48,180 bases of DNA from Anaerolineae bacterium (lineage in GTDB: Bacteria > Chloroflexota > Anaerolineae > Promineifilales > Promineifilaceae): assembly GCA_023384355.1 (NCBI GenBank), contig JAHDWL010000014.1, positions 1 to 48,180 on the forward strand, in the 5' to 3' direction. Positions 1 to 10,461 of this stretch are shown here, one piece after another. The notes beneath the pieces are model-generated. The model was not told where the DNA came from. It worked only from the letters and a program-made list of their open reading frames with translations, and searched no databases. Within the stretch, counting starts at the first letter, position 1; every line of letters begins with the position of its first letter. The translations under genes and the position numbers were made by a program.

Positions 1-501
1 GCCGCCCGGATCATCTACCTCAACAAGACCTGCTACAACGGCCTCTATCGCGAGAACCGGCGGGGCCAGTTCAACGTGCCCTTCGGCCGCTACAAAAACC
101 CGACCATCTGCGACGAGCCAAACCTGCGGGCGGCCGCGCGCGCGCTGCAGGGGGCCGACATTGCCCGGCAGCACTTCTCGACCGTCCTCGACCACGCCCA
201 GCCGGGCGACTTCGTCTACTTCGACCCGCCCTATCACCCGCTGTCGCCCACGGCCAACTTCACCGCCTACGACCGCCACGGCTTCGGCCCCGACGACCAG
301 CGCCGGCTGCGCGACGTGTTCGCGGCGCTGGGCGGGCGCGGCGTGCGGGCCATGCTGTCCAACTCCGACACGCCGTTCGTCCGCGAGCTGTACAGCGGCT
401 TTCGCGTCGATCAGGTATACGTGGCGCGGGCGGTCAATTCAAAGGCCAACGGGCGGGGCAAGGTGGCCGAGGTGATTGTGTGGAATTACCAGCCGGAATA
501 A
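1..501 (+). CDS. D12-class DNA adenine methyltransferase (Dam family), 5' end missing
   Basis: Open from the first base, so the N-terminal part, including the SAM-binding motif, lies outside the window; 166 codons remain. The visible part has a YLNKTCYNGLYR segment, a region typical of Dam/M.DpnII-type enzymes that contact the target, and the catalytic motif DPPY at visible residues 75-78 in the context VYFDPPYHP. The family transfers a methyl group from SAM to the N6 of adenine within a short DNA target. No restriction gene is visible on the 3' side, so it could be a solitary methyltransferase or part of a restriction-modification system lying upstream. It ends in TAA and runs directly into a strong hairpin terminator. 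The family call is firm; the target sequence cannot be told. Confidence 0.9.
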   Translation, partial: AARIIYLNKTCYNGLYRENRRGQFNVPFGRYKNPTICDEPNLRAAARALQGADIARQHFSTVLDHAQPGDFVYFDPPYHPLSPTANFTAYDRHGFGPDDQRRLRDVFAALGGRGVRAMLSNSDTPFVRELYSGFRVDQVYVARAVNSKANGRGKVAEVIVWNYQPE

Positions 502-533
502 AAACGGGGTTTCCCATTCGGAAACCCCGTTTT
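501..533. terminator. Bidirectional intrinsic terminator
   Basis: A perfect 14-bp stem (501-514 with 520-533) with a 5-nt loop. Both sides end in T runs, so it reads as a rho-independent terminator from either strand. It sits between the convergent methyltransferase and mreB genes and overlaps the last base of the methyltransferase stop codon. Confidence 0.92.
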
Positions 534-538
534 CGTCG

Positions 539-1555
539 TTACATATCCGGCACGCTCCGTTGCAGCACCGGCAGCTCGGCCAGCGCCTTGCCCGCGCCGA
601 GGGCGGTGCAGGCGATGGGGTTGTCGGCGACGTAGGCGGGCACGCCCGTCTCGCGGGTCAGCAGGGTGTCGATCTCGCGCAGCAGCGCGCCGCCGCCGGT
701 CAGGGCCATGCCGCGGTCGATGATGTCGGACGACAGCTCCGGCGGGGTCTTGGCCAGCACGGCGCGGGTGACGTTGATGATGGCCTGCAGCTGCTCGCTG
801 ATGGCCTCGGTCACCTCGCTGGAGGTCATGGTGATGGTGCGCGGCAGCCCGGCCACCTGGTCGCGGCCCTGCACCTGCATCTCCAGCCGCTCCTCAAGCT
901 CCACGGCCGCGCCGATCTTGATCTTGATCGCCTCGGCCGTCGGTTCGCCGATGGCCAGGTTGTATTTCTTGCGCACGTAGCTGATGATGGCCTCGTCGAG
1001 GTGGACGCCGCCCACGCGCACCGATTCGGCGGAGACGATGCCGTTCATGGCGACGACGGCCGCCTCGGTGGAGCCGCCGCCCATGTCGACGACCATGTTG
1101 CCCGTCGGGGTGCCGACGGGCAGGCCCGCGCCGATGGCGGCGGCCAGCGGTTCGGGGATGAGGTTGACCTCGCGCGCGCCGGCGGCCAGGGCGGCCTCGC
1201 GCACGGCGCGCCGCTCCACGCTGGTGACGCCGTAGGGGACGCTAATCATCAGCGACGGCTTGCGCAGGGGGAAGCGGCCGGCCACCTTGGTGATGAAATA
1301 TTCCAGCATGCCTTGGGTGACGAAGTAGTCGGCGATGACGCCGTCGCGCAGCGGGCGCATGACCTCGATCTCGCCCGGCGTGCGGCCGTACATCTCTTTG
1401 GCCGCGCGTCCGACCTCGACGATGATCGTCCGGTTGCCGTCCTCGCGGATGGCCACGACCGACGGCTCCTGGAGCACGACGCCGCGCCCCTGGACATGCA
1501 CCAGGACGTTGACTGTGCCGAGATCGATTGCAATGTGTGGTGTGAATAAAGACAC
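539..1555 (-). CDS. mreB: Rod shape-determining protein MreB (actin-like)
   Basis: 338 aa, the usual MreB/Mbl length. Actin-fold nucleotide motifs are clear: phosphate-1 IAIDLGTVN (residues 8-16), phosphate-2 [11 protein letters not shown] (154-164) and the adenosine motif TGGGA (286-290). MreB polymerises on the inner face of the cytoplasmic membrane and guides wall synthesis in elongated cells. The start is GTG, with AGAGGT about 10 nt upstream on the coding strand. It lies downstream of atpC on the same strand after a 170-bp gap with a strong hairpin, so it may have its own expression control. mreC and mreD are not next to it in the window. Mbl or another MreB paralogue is possible, as several copies per genome are common. 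Confidence 0.95.
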   Translation of the reverse strand: MSLFTPHIAIDLGTVNVLVHVQGRGVVLQEPSVVAIREDGNRTIIVEVGRAAKEMYGRTPGEIEVMRPLRDGVIADYFVTQGMLEYFITKVAGRFPLRKPSLMISVPYGVTSVERRAVREAALAAGAREVNLIPEPLAAAIGAGLPVGTPTGNMVVDMGGGSTEAAVVAMNGIVSAESVRVGGVHLDEAIISYVRKKYNLAIGEPTAEAIKIKIGAAVELEERLEMQVQGRDQVAGLPRTITMTSSEVTEAISEQLQAIINVTRAVLAKTPPELSSDIIDRGMALTGGGALLREIDTLLTRETGVPAYVADNPIACTALGAGKALAELPVLQRSVPDM

Positions 1556-1588
1556 GTTAGGCTGTTACCTCTGAGGAGTAGAGATTAA

Positions 1589-1621
1589 CGCAAAGCCGCC
1601 AGGATGCAAAGATGCTAAGGA
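1589..1621. repeat. Degenerate 8-bp tandem repeat in the mreB leader
   Basis: Four imperfect consecutive units (CGCAAAGC, CGCCAGGA, TGCAAAGA, TGCTAAGGA) lie between mreB and the hairpin at 1649-1709. I see no complementary second arm, unlike the repeats between the atp genes. Function unknown. Confidence 0.5.
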
Positions 1622-1648
1622 TCCCCTCCTCCGGCGGATAAATTCGGG

Positions 1649-1709
1649 CCAGACAGGCCGGCGAACAGGGCCTTGGCCGGGCGGTCATCCGGGTCGCCGG
1701 CCTGTCTGG
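1649..1709. repeat. Leader hairpin of the GCCGGCCTGTC family, upstream of mreB
   Basis: A perfect 16-bp inverted repeat (1649-1664 with 1694-1709) with a 29-nt loop. It carries the 11-mer GCCGGCCTGTC at 1696-1706 and, because of the symmetry, its complement at 1652-1662. It lies after atpC and 93 nt before the mreB start. No T run follows on the minus strand, so it is not an ordinary intrinsic terminator. The same 11-mer occurs before three other genes (12567, 45639, 47254). Confidence 0.8.
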
Positions 1710-1725
1710 TCGATGAGGGTTCGGG

Positions 1726-2181
1726 TTAATTCTTGTCCCTGTCGGCGGGATGCCCGCCGCCCATGGGCTGGGCGCGACGGCGACGGCGGCCGACTTCGAC
1801 GCGCGCCTGCGCCCGCAGCAGCGAAGCGCGGACGGCGGCGATGCGCTCGGGGTCGTCCTTGACGCCGGTGCGCATGATCTCCTCGGCCTGCAGGCGGGCG
1901 CGTTCGGCGCGCTCCAGGTCGATCTCGTCGGCCTGCTCGGCCGAATCGGCCAGTATGGTCACGTGGTCGGGCTGCACCTCGACGAAGCCGCCGCCGATGG
2001 CGAAGAACTCCTCGCCGCCGTCCCGCCGGATGTACACCTCGCCGAAGTCCAGCGTGGTCAGCAGCGGGCTGTGGTTGGGCAGGATGCCCATGCGCCCCTC
2101 GGCGCCGGGCAGGTTCACCGAATCGACCGCGCCGCTGAAGACGATGCGTTCCTGGGTTATGATGTCACATTGGATTGGCAT
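1726..2181 (-). CDS. atpC: F1Fo ATP synthase subunit epsilon
   Basis: 151 aa, slightly longer than the usual 130-140. The N-terminal beta-sandwich is recognisable (start MPIQCDIITQE, then GAEGRMGILPNHSPLLT at about 26-42, the family hallmark), followed by the C-terminal two-helix domain (about 85-130) that can inhibit ATP hydrolysis. The last 20 residues are Arg-rich and then polar (GRRRRRAQP), an extension beyond the usual end. Epsilon sits on the central stalk with gamma and links it to the c-ring. Last atp gene of the cluster, 90 bp after atpD, with GGAAGG 8 nt before its ATG. Confidence 0.95.
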   Translation of the reverse strand: MPIQCDIITQERIVFSGAVDSVNLPGAEGRMGILPNHSPLLTTLDFGEVYIRRDGGEEFFAIGGGFVEVQPDHVTILADSAEQADEIDLERAERARLQAEEIMRTGVKDDPERIAAVRASLLRAQARVEVGRRRRRAQPMGGGHPADRDKN

Positions 2182-2196
2182 ATCGCAACCTTCCAG

Positions 2197-2270
2197 ATAC
2201 GAAATACGAGATACGAGATACGAATCAGGAGCACGCTCTTCACTCGTATTTCGTATCTCGTATCTCGTAA
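2197..2270. repeat. Foldback of 7-bp tandem repeats between atpD and atpC
   Basis: Left arm: four units of ATACGAR (2197-2224). Right arm: four units of YTCGTAW (2243-2270), the reverse complement. The spacer is 18 nt. The two arms can form a near-complete 28-bp stem, also in registers shifted by 7 bp. It fills nearly the whole gap between the two cistrons, so a shared transcript would carry the hairpin. Confidence 0.85.
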
Positions 2271-2271
2271 T

Positions 2272-3669
<1,398 letters not shown>

Positions 3670-3704
3670 TTATGTCTCTCCTGATGTGACGAGTAGGCCG
3701 GTTT

Positions 3705-3815
3705 GTCAGTAGGTCAGTAGGTCAGTGGGTCAGTGGGTCAGTGGGTCAGTGGGTCAAGTTACTGGTTACTGAATACTGATTACTGAATACTGGTTACTGA
3801 ATACTGATTACTGAC
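3705..3815. repeat. Foldback of 8-bp and 7-bp tandem repeats between atpG and atpD
   Basis: Left arm: six full copies plus part of a seventh of GTCAGTRG (3705-3757), period 8. Right arm: eight copies of TACTGNN (3760-3815), period 7. The cores are complementary (CAGTA with TACTG), so the arms can pair in many registers despite the different periods. It fills most of the 161-bp gap. Confidence 0.85.
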
Positions 3816-3827
3816 AACCGCCCCTTC

Positions 3828-4736
3828 TTACATATTCTTCAGCGCTTCGGCGCCGCCGACGATGTCGAGTATTTCGCTCGTGATGCTTGCCTGGCGCGCC
3901 TTGTTGCGCTCCAGGGTCAGAATGTCCACCAGCTCGGCAGCGTTGTCGGTGGCGTTGTTCATGGCCACCATGCGGGCGCTGTGCTCGCTGGCAAATGCTT
4001 CCAGCAAGGATTGGTAGACTTGCAGCCGGGTGAAGCGCGGGACGATGTCGTCCAGCAGGACTTCGGCGTTCGGCTCGTAGGTATAAGATTGCTGCGACGC
4101 CTTGACCACGTCGACGCCGCTGACGTACTCCGCGCCGGGGATCTCGTCGGCGTTGGCCGGGCGCAGGGGCAGCAGCTGGCGGATGACCGGCTGGCGCGTC
4201 ACCAGATTGACGAACTCGCTGTAGCCGATGAATACCTGATCGACGTCCTCGTTCATCATGCCGTCGATGGCCACGCGGGCGATGGCGGTGATGTCGAGGA
4301 ACGACGGCGGGTCGGGGATGCGATCGAAGGTGGCGACGACGTTGCGGCCGCGCCGCACCATCGCGTCGCGTCCCTTGCGGCCGACGGTGATGACCCGCGC
4401 CGGCTTGCCGGCGGCGGTCAGGAAGCGATCGGCCAGGGCGATCATGTTCATGTTGTAGGACCCGGCCAGACCGCGGTCGCTGGTCATCAGGATGAGGCCG
4501 ATGGTGCGCACTTCGGGGCGGGCCATCATCAGCGGGTGGGTGGCGGCCGACGCGCCGGGTTGGGCGGCGAGGTTCTGGATGATCTCGAACGCCTTGCGGG
4601 CGTAGTGGCGGGTGGCCTCGGCCTGGCGCTGGGCGCGGCTGGCTTTCGAGGCCGACACGGCCGCCAGCGCGCTCGTCACCTGGGAGATGTTCTTGACGCT
4701 TTTGATGCGTTTGTTGAGTTCGCGTTCGGTAGCCAT
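3828..4736 (-). CDS. atpG: F1Fo ATP synthase subunit gamma
   Basis: 302 aa, a normal length. The N-terminal helix (LNKRIKSVKNISQVTSALAA, residues 7-26) and the C-terminal helix (ARMVAMNNATDNAAELVDIL, about 258-277, then the QASITSEILDIVGGAEAL end) form the coiled-coil shaft; the segment ILMTSDRGLAGSYN (about 82-95) is a family signature. Gamma is the rotating central stalk of F1. No Shine-Dalgarno sequence is seen before the ATG: the upstream sequence is the A/T-rich repeat foldback, so translation may depend on the upstream cistron or start without a leader signal. Confidence 0.95.
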   Translation of the reverse strand: MATERELNKRIKSVKNISQVTSALAAVSASKASRAQRQAEATRHYARKAFEIIQNLAAQPGASAATHPLMMARPEVRTIGLILMTSDRGLAGSYNMNMIALADRFLTAAGKPARVITVGRKGRDAMVRRGRNVVATFDRIPDPPSFLDITAIARVAIDGMMNEDVDQVFIGYSEFVNLVTRQPVIRQLLPLRPANADEIPGAEYVSGVDVVKASQQSYTYEPNAEVLLDDIVPRFTRLQVYQSLLEAFASEHSARMVAMNNATDNAAELVDILTLERNKARQASITSEILDIVGGAEALKNM

Positions 4737-4743
4737 GATTCAA

Positions 4744-4814
4744 ATTACGAATTATGAATTACGAATGACGAATTCAGAACGGTTCTTCATTCGTCATTCG
4801 TCGCTCGTCATTCG
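4744..4814. repeat. Foldback of 7-bp tandem repeats between atpA and atpG
   Basis: Left arm: four units of ATKAYGA (4744-4771). Right arm: four units of TCATTCG, one of them TCGCTCG (4787-4814). The reverse complement of the right unit is a circular shift of the left unit, so the arms can pair. It occupies the 85-bp gap and ends 8 bp from the atpG start, leaving no room for a normal ribosome-binding site. Confidence 0.85.
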
Positions 4815-4821
4815 TTATTAA

Positions 4822-6507
<1,686 letters not shown>

Positions 6508-6608
6508 GCAATCGACCTCCTAGAGTGTCAGTGATTTGTGTTCGTAATTGGGGCACAGGCGGGGGAGCCGGAGCGCGACGGAGCAAGGGCGAAACCCTCT
6601 CGTCGAGG

Positions 6609-6640
6609 CCTCTCCCTTTCTCCCTCTCTCCCTTTCTCCC
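6609..6640. repeat. 8-bp CT-rich tandem repeat in the atpA leader
   Basis: Four consecutive units of YYTCTCCC (read on the minus strand, GGGAGARR). On the transcribed strand a more diverged CTCC-rich stretch follows before atpA (about 6565-6590) and could pair loosely with it, as in the other atp gaps, but that arm is poor. Confidence 0.55.
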
Positions 6641-6661
6641 GGGCGCTTGTGCACAGGTTTC

Positions 6662-6667
6662 ATTATA
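6662..6667 (-). promoter_or_regulatory. Candidate -10 element for the atpA operon
   Basis: A perfect TATAAT on the minus strand, about 155 nt before the atpA start and just past the aminopeptidase stop. No convincing -35 box is found at 16-18 nt, so this is a weak call. Confidence 0.35.
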
Positions 6668-6682
6668 AATGAATGATCGCGC

Positions 6683-7750
6683 TTATTCGGTCAGACCGGC
6701 CACGGTGACCGCGTCGAGTTTGGCCACCAGCGCCGCCACCAATTTTACCGTGTTGTCGTAATCGTCACGATGAATAATGGAGCCGTGGCTGTGGATGTGG
6801 CGCGACGGCACGCCGACGACGACCGTCGGCACGCCGATCTTGTTCATGTGGATGGCCCCGCCGTCGGTGGCCCCGCCGGGCATGTTGGAGAGCTGCAGCG
6901 GGATGTCGAGCGCGGCGGCCGTGTCGATGACCAGATCGCGCAATTTTGTGTTGGGAATCATGCGCGCGTCGAAGACGGACAGGGCCGGGCCGCCGCCCAG
7001 CCGGGTGCTGGACTGCTCTTTCCGGATGCCGGGCACGTCGCCGGCGATGTCGGACTCGATGATGATGGCCACGTCGGGGTCGACGGCGCGGCCGCTGGTG
7101 GTGGCCCCGCGCAACCCGACCTCTTCCATGACGGTCTGCACGCCGTAGAGGTCGTTGGGGTTCCCCCCCGCGGCGGCGAAGTGGCGCAGCACGTCGATGA
7201 CCACGGCGCAGCCGACGCGGTTGTCGAACGCCTTGGACAGGTAGGTCTTGCCGTTGGCCATGACGGCGAACCGGCTGTCGGGCACCACGGGGTCGCCCAC
7301 GCGCACGCCGGCGGCCTCGGTCTCCTCCTTGCTGGTGGAGCCGATGTCGATGTACATGTCTTTCTTCTCGACCATTTTGGAGCGTTCCTCGGCCGAGATG
7401 AGATGGGGCGGCTTGGCCCCCACGACGCCGACGACGTCGCCCCGATGGGTCTTGACGATGACCCGCTGCGAGAGGATGGTCTGATCCCACCAGCCGCCGA
7501 GTTGCAGGAACTTGAGAAAGCCGTTGTCGTCGATGTGGGTGACGATGAGGCCGATCTCGTCCATGTGGCCGGCCAGCATGACCCGCGGGCCGTCGCCGGC
7601 GCGCCGGCAGATGAGACTGCCGAGCTTGTCCCGGGACAGTTCGCCCAGCGGGGCCATGTAGTCGCGCAGCACGGCGCGGACTTCGGTCTCGTAGCCGGGT
7701 ACGCCGTGGGCCTCGGTCAGGGCCTTCAAAAATTGTTCGGTTTGATCCAC
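6683..7750 (-). CDS. M42-family metallo-aminopeptidase
   Basis: 355 aa from the GTG chosen here. The dinuclear-metal ligands of the M42 fold are in order: AGHMDEIG (H62), KAFDNRVG (D176), the catalytic pair EEVGLRGA (E209, E210), ESDIAGD (D234), and the C-terminal SRHIHSH; GGATDGGAIH is also typical. These are cytosolic, usually dodecameric, aminopeptidases acting on short peptides; some relatives are annotated as glutamyl aminopeptidase or endoglucanase M. An in-frame ATG at 7852 would add 34 residues unlike the family and would put the 7779-7805 hairpin inside the coding region, so GTG at 7750 is preferred. The Shine-Dalgarno is weak (AGGGA, about 12 nt away). It is co-directional with atpA, 175 bp upstream of it. 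Confidence 0.9.
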   Translation of the reverse strand: MDQTEQFLKALTEAHGVPGYETEVRAVLRDYMAPLGELSRDKLGSLICRRAGDGPRVMLAGHMDEIGLIVTHIDDNGFLKFLQLGGWWDQTILSQRVIVKTHRGDVVGVVGAKPPHLISAEERSKMVEKKDMYIDIGSTSKEETEAAGVRVGDPVVPDSRFAVMANGKTYLSKAFDNRVGCAVVIDVLRHFAAAGGNPNDLYGVQTVMEEVGLRGATTSGRAVDPDVAIIIESDIAGDVPGIRKEQSSTRLGGGPALSVFDARMIPNTKLRDLVIDTAAALDIPLQLSNMPGGATDGGAIHMNKIGVPTVVVGVPSRHIHSHGSIIHRDDYDNTVKLVAALVAKLDAVTVAGLTE

Positions 7751-7778
7751 TTGGTTCGTTTTCCCTGGTAATTGGTAG

Positions 7779-7805
7779 GCCCGACAAATCGCCGATCTGT
7801 CAGGC
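7779..7805 (-). repeat. Leader hairpin upstream of the M42 peptidase
   Basis: A 12-bp stem (7779-7790 with 7794-7805) with a 3-nt loop, counting two G-U pairs in the minus-strand RNA. It shares the UGAC/GUC(G/A)G core with the GCCGGCCTGTC hairpins elsewhere in the window but has a much shorter loop. It lies 28 nt before the GTG start. Treated as a diverged member of that family. Confidence 0.6.
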
Positions 7806-7974
7806 TCGCCGATCGTATCGTACCTGTCGCGAATTGTCCACTGGACGCGCAACGATTTTTGTGAAGTGCGTCACAAGCTGAGGAGGATTTTAGCGGATTG
7901 GGGCGGGGAAGGCAATGTGGGATGGGCAGGCTCCGCCACACAGATCTGCCCCGTCCACCGGCGTTCAATTCCCA

Positions 7975-8003
7975 TTGACACCTCCTTCCGAAAGGATTAG
8001 AAT
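7975..8003 (+). promoter_or_regulatory. Sigma-70-type promoter for the 8269 lipoprotein gene
   Basis: TTGACA (7975-7980), a 17-nt spacer, then TAGAAT (7998-8003). The -35 is perfect, and the -10 has five of six consensus bases. Transcription would start near 8010, giving a leader of about 260 nt. Confidence 0.75.
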
Positions 8004-8020
8004 GAAAAATATAGCCAGTC

Positions 8021-8268
8021 GAGCAGGATAATTTTTCAGGGGATGTGAGCCTGCTCCTCATCATTAAGTTTAGCGGGTAAGTATTGACGCAATCTTCGCT
8101 TCGCATGCGAAGGAATTGGTTCGTGGCGGGTTGCCATGCCCGCCGTTGACGACCTGTTCCAGGTAGTCAGGTGGTTATGCGGTAAGGTCCAGTTGCAAGG
8201 CAACCGGTGCCGGAAGCGAAATCCCGGTGACAGGTTGCTGCCAGTGTTAGGCCACAGGGAGGCATGTC
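8021..8268 (+). promoter_or_regulatory. Structured 5' leader with competing stems, possible translational switch
   Basis: From 5' to 3': a 7-bp stem (8021-8027 with 8050-8056); a 14-bp palindrome (8099-8112); a small hairpin GTTGC-AAG-GCAAC (8192-8204); and an alternative stem GCAACC (8200-8205) with GGTTGC (8233-8238), enclosing an inner 5-bp stem (8209-8213 with 8224-8228). These last two cannot form together. The final part, TGCC (8239-8242) with GGCA (8261-8264) plus GTG with CAC, can hide the Shine-Dalgarno AGGGAGG at 8256-8262. It matches no riboswitch class I can name. The pairings are visible in the sequence; the regulatory role is inference. Confidence 0.5.
8099..8112. promoter_or_regulatory. 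Perfect 14-bp palindrome, possible operator
   Basis: CTTCGCATGCGAAG is exactly self-complementary, with no spacer, which makes a dimeric repressor or activator site more likely than an RNA hairpin. It lies about 90 nt downstream of the predicted transcription start of the 8269 gene. Confidence 0.4.
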
Positions 8269-10404
8269 GTGGTCACGCTTAAATCGCTCATATATCGTAA
8301 ACGTCTGTGGTGGTCGGCCATTCTGTTTGTGCTTCTGATCGCCGGGGGCTGCCGTCCCGATGCCGCGTCCGGGGATCCCGCGGCCGTCTTGGAGATGGAC
8401 AATAACAGTGGTGTCGATCTGTCGGCTGCCGGCGCTGAAAACAGTTCGTCCGGCGGGTATCCGTCGAAGGTTTCCGTCGTGCCGGGCGAAAGCCTCGATT
8501 TTCACATCTCCAATGGTTACAGCGCCAAGTACACCCTGTCGATCTATCGCGAAGGGGCGACTCGCGAACTTATGGGGACGATCCCAAACGTTAGCACGGC
8601 TAACTATGGCTGTTCCGGTGGCTATGCCCGGGGGTGCAACTGGCCGGTGGCGGCTGGGTTCAGGGTGCCGAACAACTGGCCGAGCGGCATCTACACCGTC
8701 GACATCCCGCGCTCCGGCGGCAGCGCGATGAAAACGTTGTTCTTCGTCCGCGCCCCCAAACCGGAGGCGCGCATCCTCTTTCTGACCTCGATCAACACCT
8801 ACCAGGCCTACAATGACTTCGGCGGCGGCTCGCTCTACGGCTTTGGTTTGGCCGAAAAGTCCGAACGGGTCAGCTTCAATCGACCCTATATGTACGGAGT
8901 CGGCTTCCTCGATCGCTGGGAAGGCAAATTCGTCACGTGGGCCGAGAAAGCCGGTTACAAGATGGACTACGCCGCGACCTACGACCTGGAGTTTGTGCCC
9001 AACCTGTTGGACGGATATGACCTGGTCATCATCGCCGGCCACAGCGAATACTGGACCTACGACATGCGCCAACGGGTGAAGTCGTACATCTACAACGGCG
9101 GCCGGTTCATGAACCTGAGCGGCAATACCATGTGGTGGCAGGTACGCTTCGAGGATAACGGCCGTACCATGGTCGGTTACAAGTCGTGGCGCAATGACCC
9201 GGAGAAGAGCGCCGAGCTGTCCACAGATGTCAACTGGGACCGGCCAATCTTCGACAGTTCATTCACCATCACCGGCCTGCACTGGCCCTACGGCGGCTAC
9301 CCCGGTGGCAACGGCGACGGATATTACGTCATTAACGCCGACCACTGGCTGTTCCAGGGGACGGGGTTGAAGGAAAACGAACTGTTCGGCAAAGGAGCGG
9401 GCAGGGACGACTCGATCCACGACAAGGAGTCGGACGGGCTGGCCTTCAACTGTGCGACCGACGGATCGACTATCCTCGGCCCCATCGCCGGCACCGGCAC
9501 GCCCGGCAATTTCACCATCCTGGGCCTGACGCCGGTTGCCGGCAAGCAACGCAAACTCAATGGCCTGGCGATGATGGGCCTTTACACGACGCCATCCGGC
9601 GGAGCGGTCTTCTCGGCCGGCACCACCGGTTGGGTCTTGGGGCTGCAACAATCGGCTGTGGACCGTATCACGCGCAACGTGATGGATCGTTTTCTGGCGG
9701 GCAACTTCCCGCAGGAGCCGGCCGCGCCGGATAGCAACTATCTATTCGCCGATCGGTTCAATTGTGACGCGCTGAACCGCGACCGTTTTTCGGCGCAGAT
9801 CACGGATGCCGCCCGACTTAACTACATCACTACGGCGAAAGTGAAGGGCGCCACACTTGAACAAAGCTGCGGCGTCGACGGCGCGGGTCTGCTGCTGCCC
9901 GCCACCCCAACCGGCATGCGCTTCGTCGCCGGACTGGGTCCCAACTGGGGGTCAACCCCGAAACTATACTCCCGGCTGTACCTCAATCTGAAGGATCTCA
10001 ATGTCAAGAATGGCTCGATCCTCACCCTGGTGCAGCAGTACGCCGATAACCGGGTGGAAGCGCCGGTGGCTGTGGCGGCGCTGCAGATCGGCATGATCAA
10101 TAACACCCTCAGCATGCGTTACCAGCCGGTGGGAGGGGCGGAGATGCCGTGGGTTCCCGTCCCGGCGAACAGCTTCTTCCGGGTTGACACAACGTGGGAT
10201 GCCGGCCAGAACAAGGTGGGGTTTCGCGTCAACGGCAATCAGGGATACGAGCAATCGGTGAATCTGGGTGTTTTCCCACAGCCGAACCGGGCCGACTTCG
10301 GCATTTTGGTCAAGAAGGGAACCAGCGGTGGCCGACTCTGTATGGATGAACTCATCTACGATGATCAGTCGATCACAGCGCCGGTATTCGCGACAGGCCC
10401 TTAA
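8269..10404 (+). CDS. Secreted lipoprotein with N,N-dimethylformamidase beta-subunit-like domain
   Basis: 711 aa from a GTG with AGGGAGG 6 nt upstream. The N-terminus is a lipoprotein-type signal: basic residues, a hydrophobic run (about 14-25), then IAGGC with the candidate lipidated cysteine C28 (the lipobox is not canonical). Residues about 165-490 resemble the large domain seen in the beta subunit of N,N-dimethylformamidase and many secreted proteins: LVIIAGHSEYWTYDMR at 252-267 and NGGRFMNLSGNTMWW at 276-290. The last 200 residues (about 505-711) look like a LamG/concanavalin-type beta-sandwich. An actual amidase activity is not shown; many relatives have unknown substrates. It converges on the protease gene at a shared terminator. 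Confidence 0.75.
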   Translation: MVTLKSLIYRKRLWWSAILFVLLIAGGCRPDAASGDPAAVLEMDNNSGVDLSAAGAENSSSGGYPSKVSVVPGESLDFHISNGYSAKYTLSIYREGATRELMGTIPNVSTANYGCSGGYARGCNWPVAAGFRVPNNWPSGIYTVDIPRSGGSAMKTLFFVRAPKPEARILFLTSINTYQAYNDFGGGSLYGFGLAEKSERVSFNRPYMYGVGFLDRWEGKFVTWAEKAGYKMDYAATYDLEFVPNLLDGYDLVIIAGHSEYWTYDMRQRVKSYIYNGGRFMNLSGNTMWWQVRFEDNGRTMVGYKSWRNDPEKSAELSTDVNWDRPIFDSSFTITGLHWPYGGYPGGNGDGYYVINADHWLFQGTGLKENELFGKGAGRDDSIHDKESDGLAFNCATDGSTILGPIAGTGTPGNFTILGLTPVAGKQRKLNGLAMMGLYTTPSGGAVFSAGTTGWVLGLQQSAVDRITRNVMDRFLAGNFPQEPAAPDSNYLFADRFNCDALNRDRFSAQITDAARLNYITTAKVKGATLEQSCGVDGAGLLLPATPTGMRFVAGLGPNWGSTPKLYSRLYLNLKDLNVKNGSILTLVQQYADNRVEAPVAVAALQIGMINNTLSMRYQPVGGAEMPWVPVPANSFFRVDTTWDAGQNKVGFRVNGNQGYEQSVNLGVFPQPNRADFGILVKKGTSGGRLCMDELIYDDQSITAPVFATGP

Positions 10405-10415
10405 GGCAAGACGAA

Positions 10416-10453
10416 CCCGGCCGCAGCGGTGTTTCATTTCCGCTGCGGCCGGG
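10416..10453. terminator. Bidirectional hairpin terminator
   Basis: A perfect 14-bp GC-rich stem (10416-10429 with 10440-10453) with a 10-nt loop, between two convergent genes. There is no strong T run on either side, so termination efficiency is uncertain. Confidence 0.7.
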
Positions 10454-10461
10454 CTAATTGC

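Noticed and set aside
476-1549. Plus-strand open frame opposite mreB
   Set aside because: A shadow frame; mreB on the minus strand carries all the actin-fold motifs, and the terminator at 501-533 would stop transcription into this frame.
3705-3815. CRISPR array
   Set aside because: Units are 7-8 bp with no spacers, and no cas genes are near; it is a simple tandem repeat with a complementary arm.
7751-7852. Upstream ATG start for the M42 peptidase
   Set aside because: It would add 34 residues that do not resemble the family and would place the leader hairpin inside the coding region.
8185-8268. Cobalamin riboswitch before the 8269 gene
   Set aside because: Scattered likenesses (CCGGTG, GCCAGTG) exist, but the B12-box order and the conserved core around it are not present, and the gene has no link to cobalamin.
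8010-8268. Cyclic di-GMP type I riboswitch
   Set aside because: The conserved GCAAAGCC-type core and the tetraloop/receptor pattern are absent.
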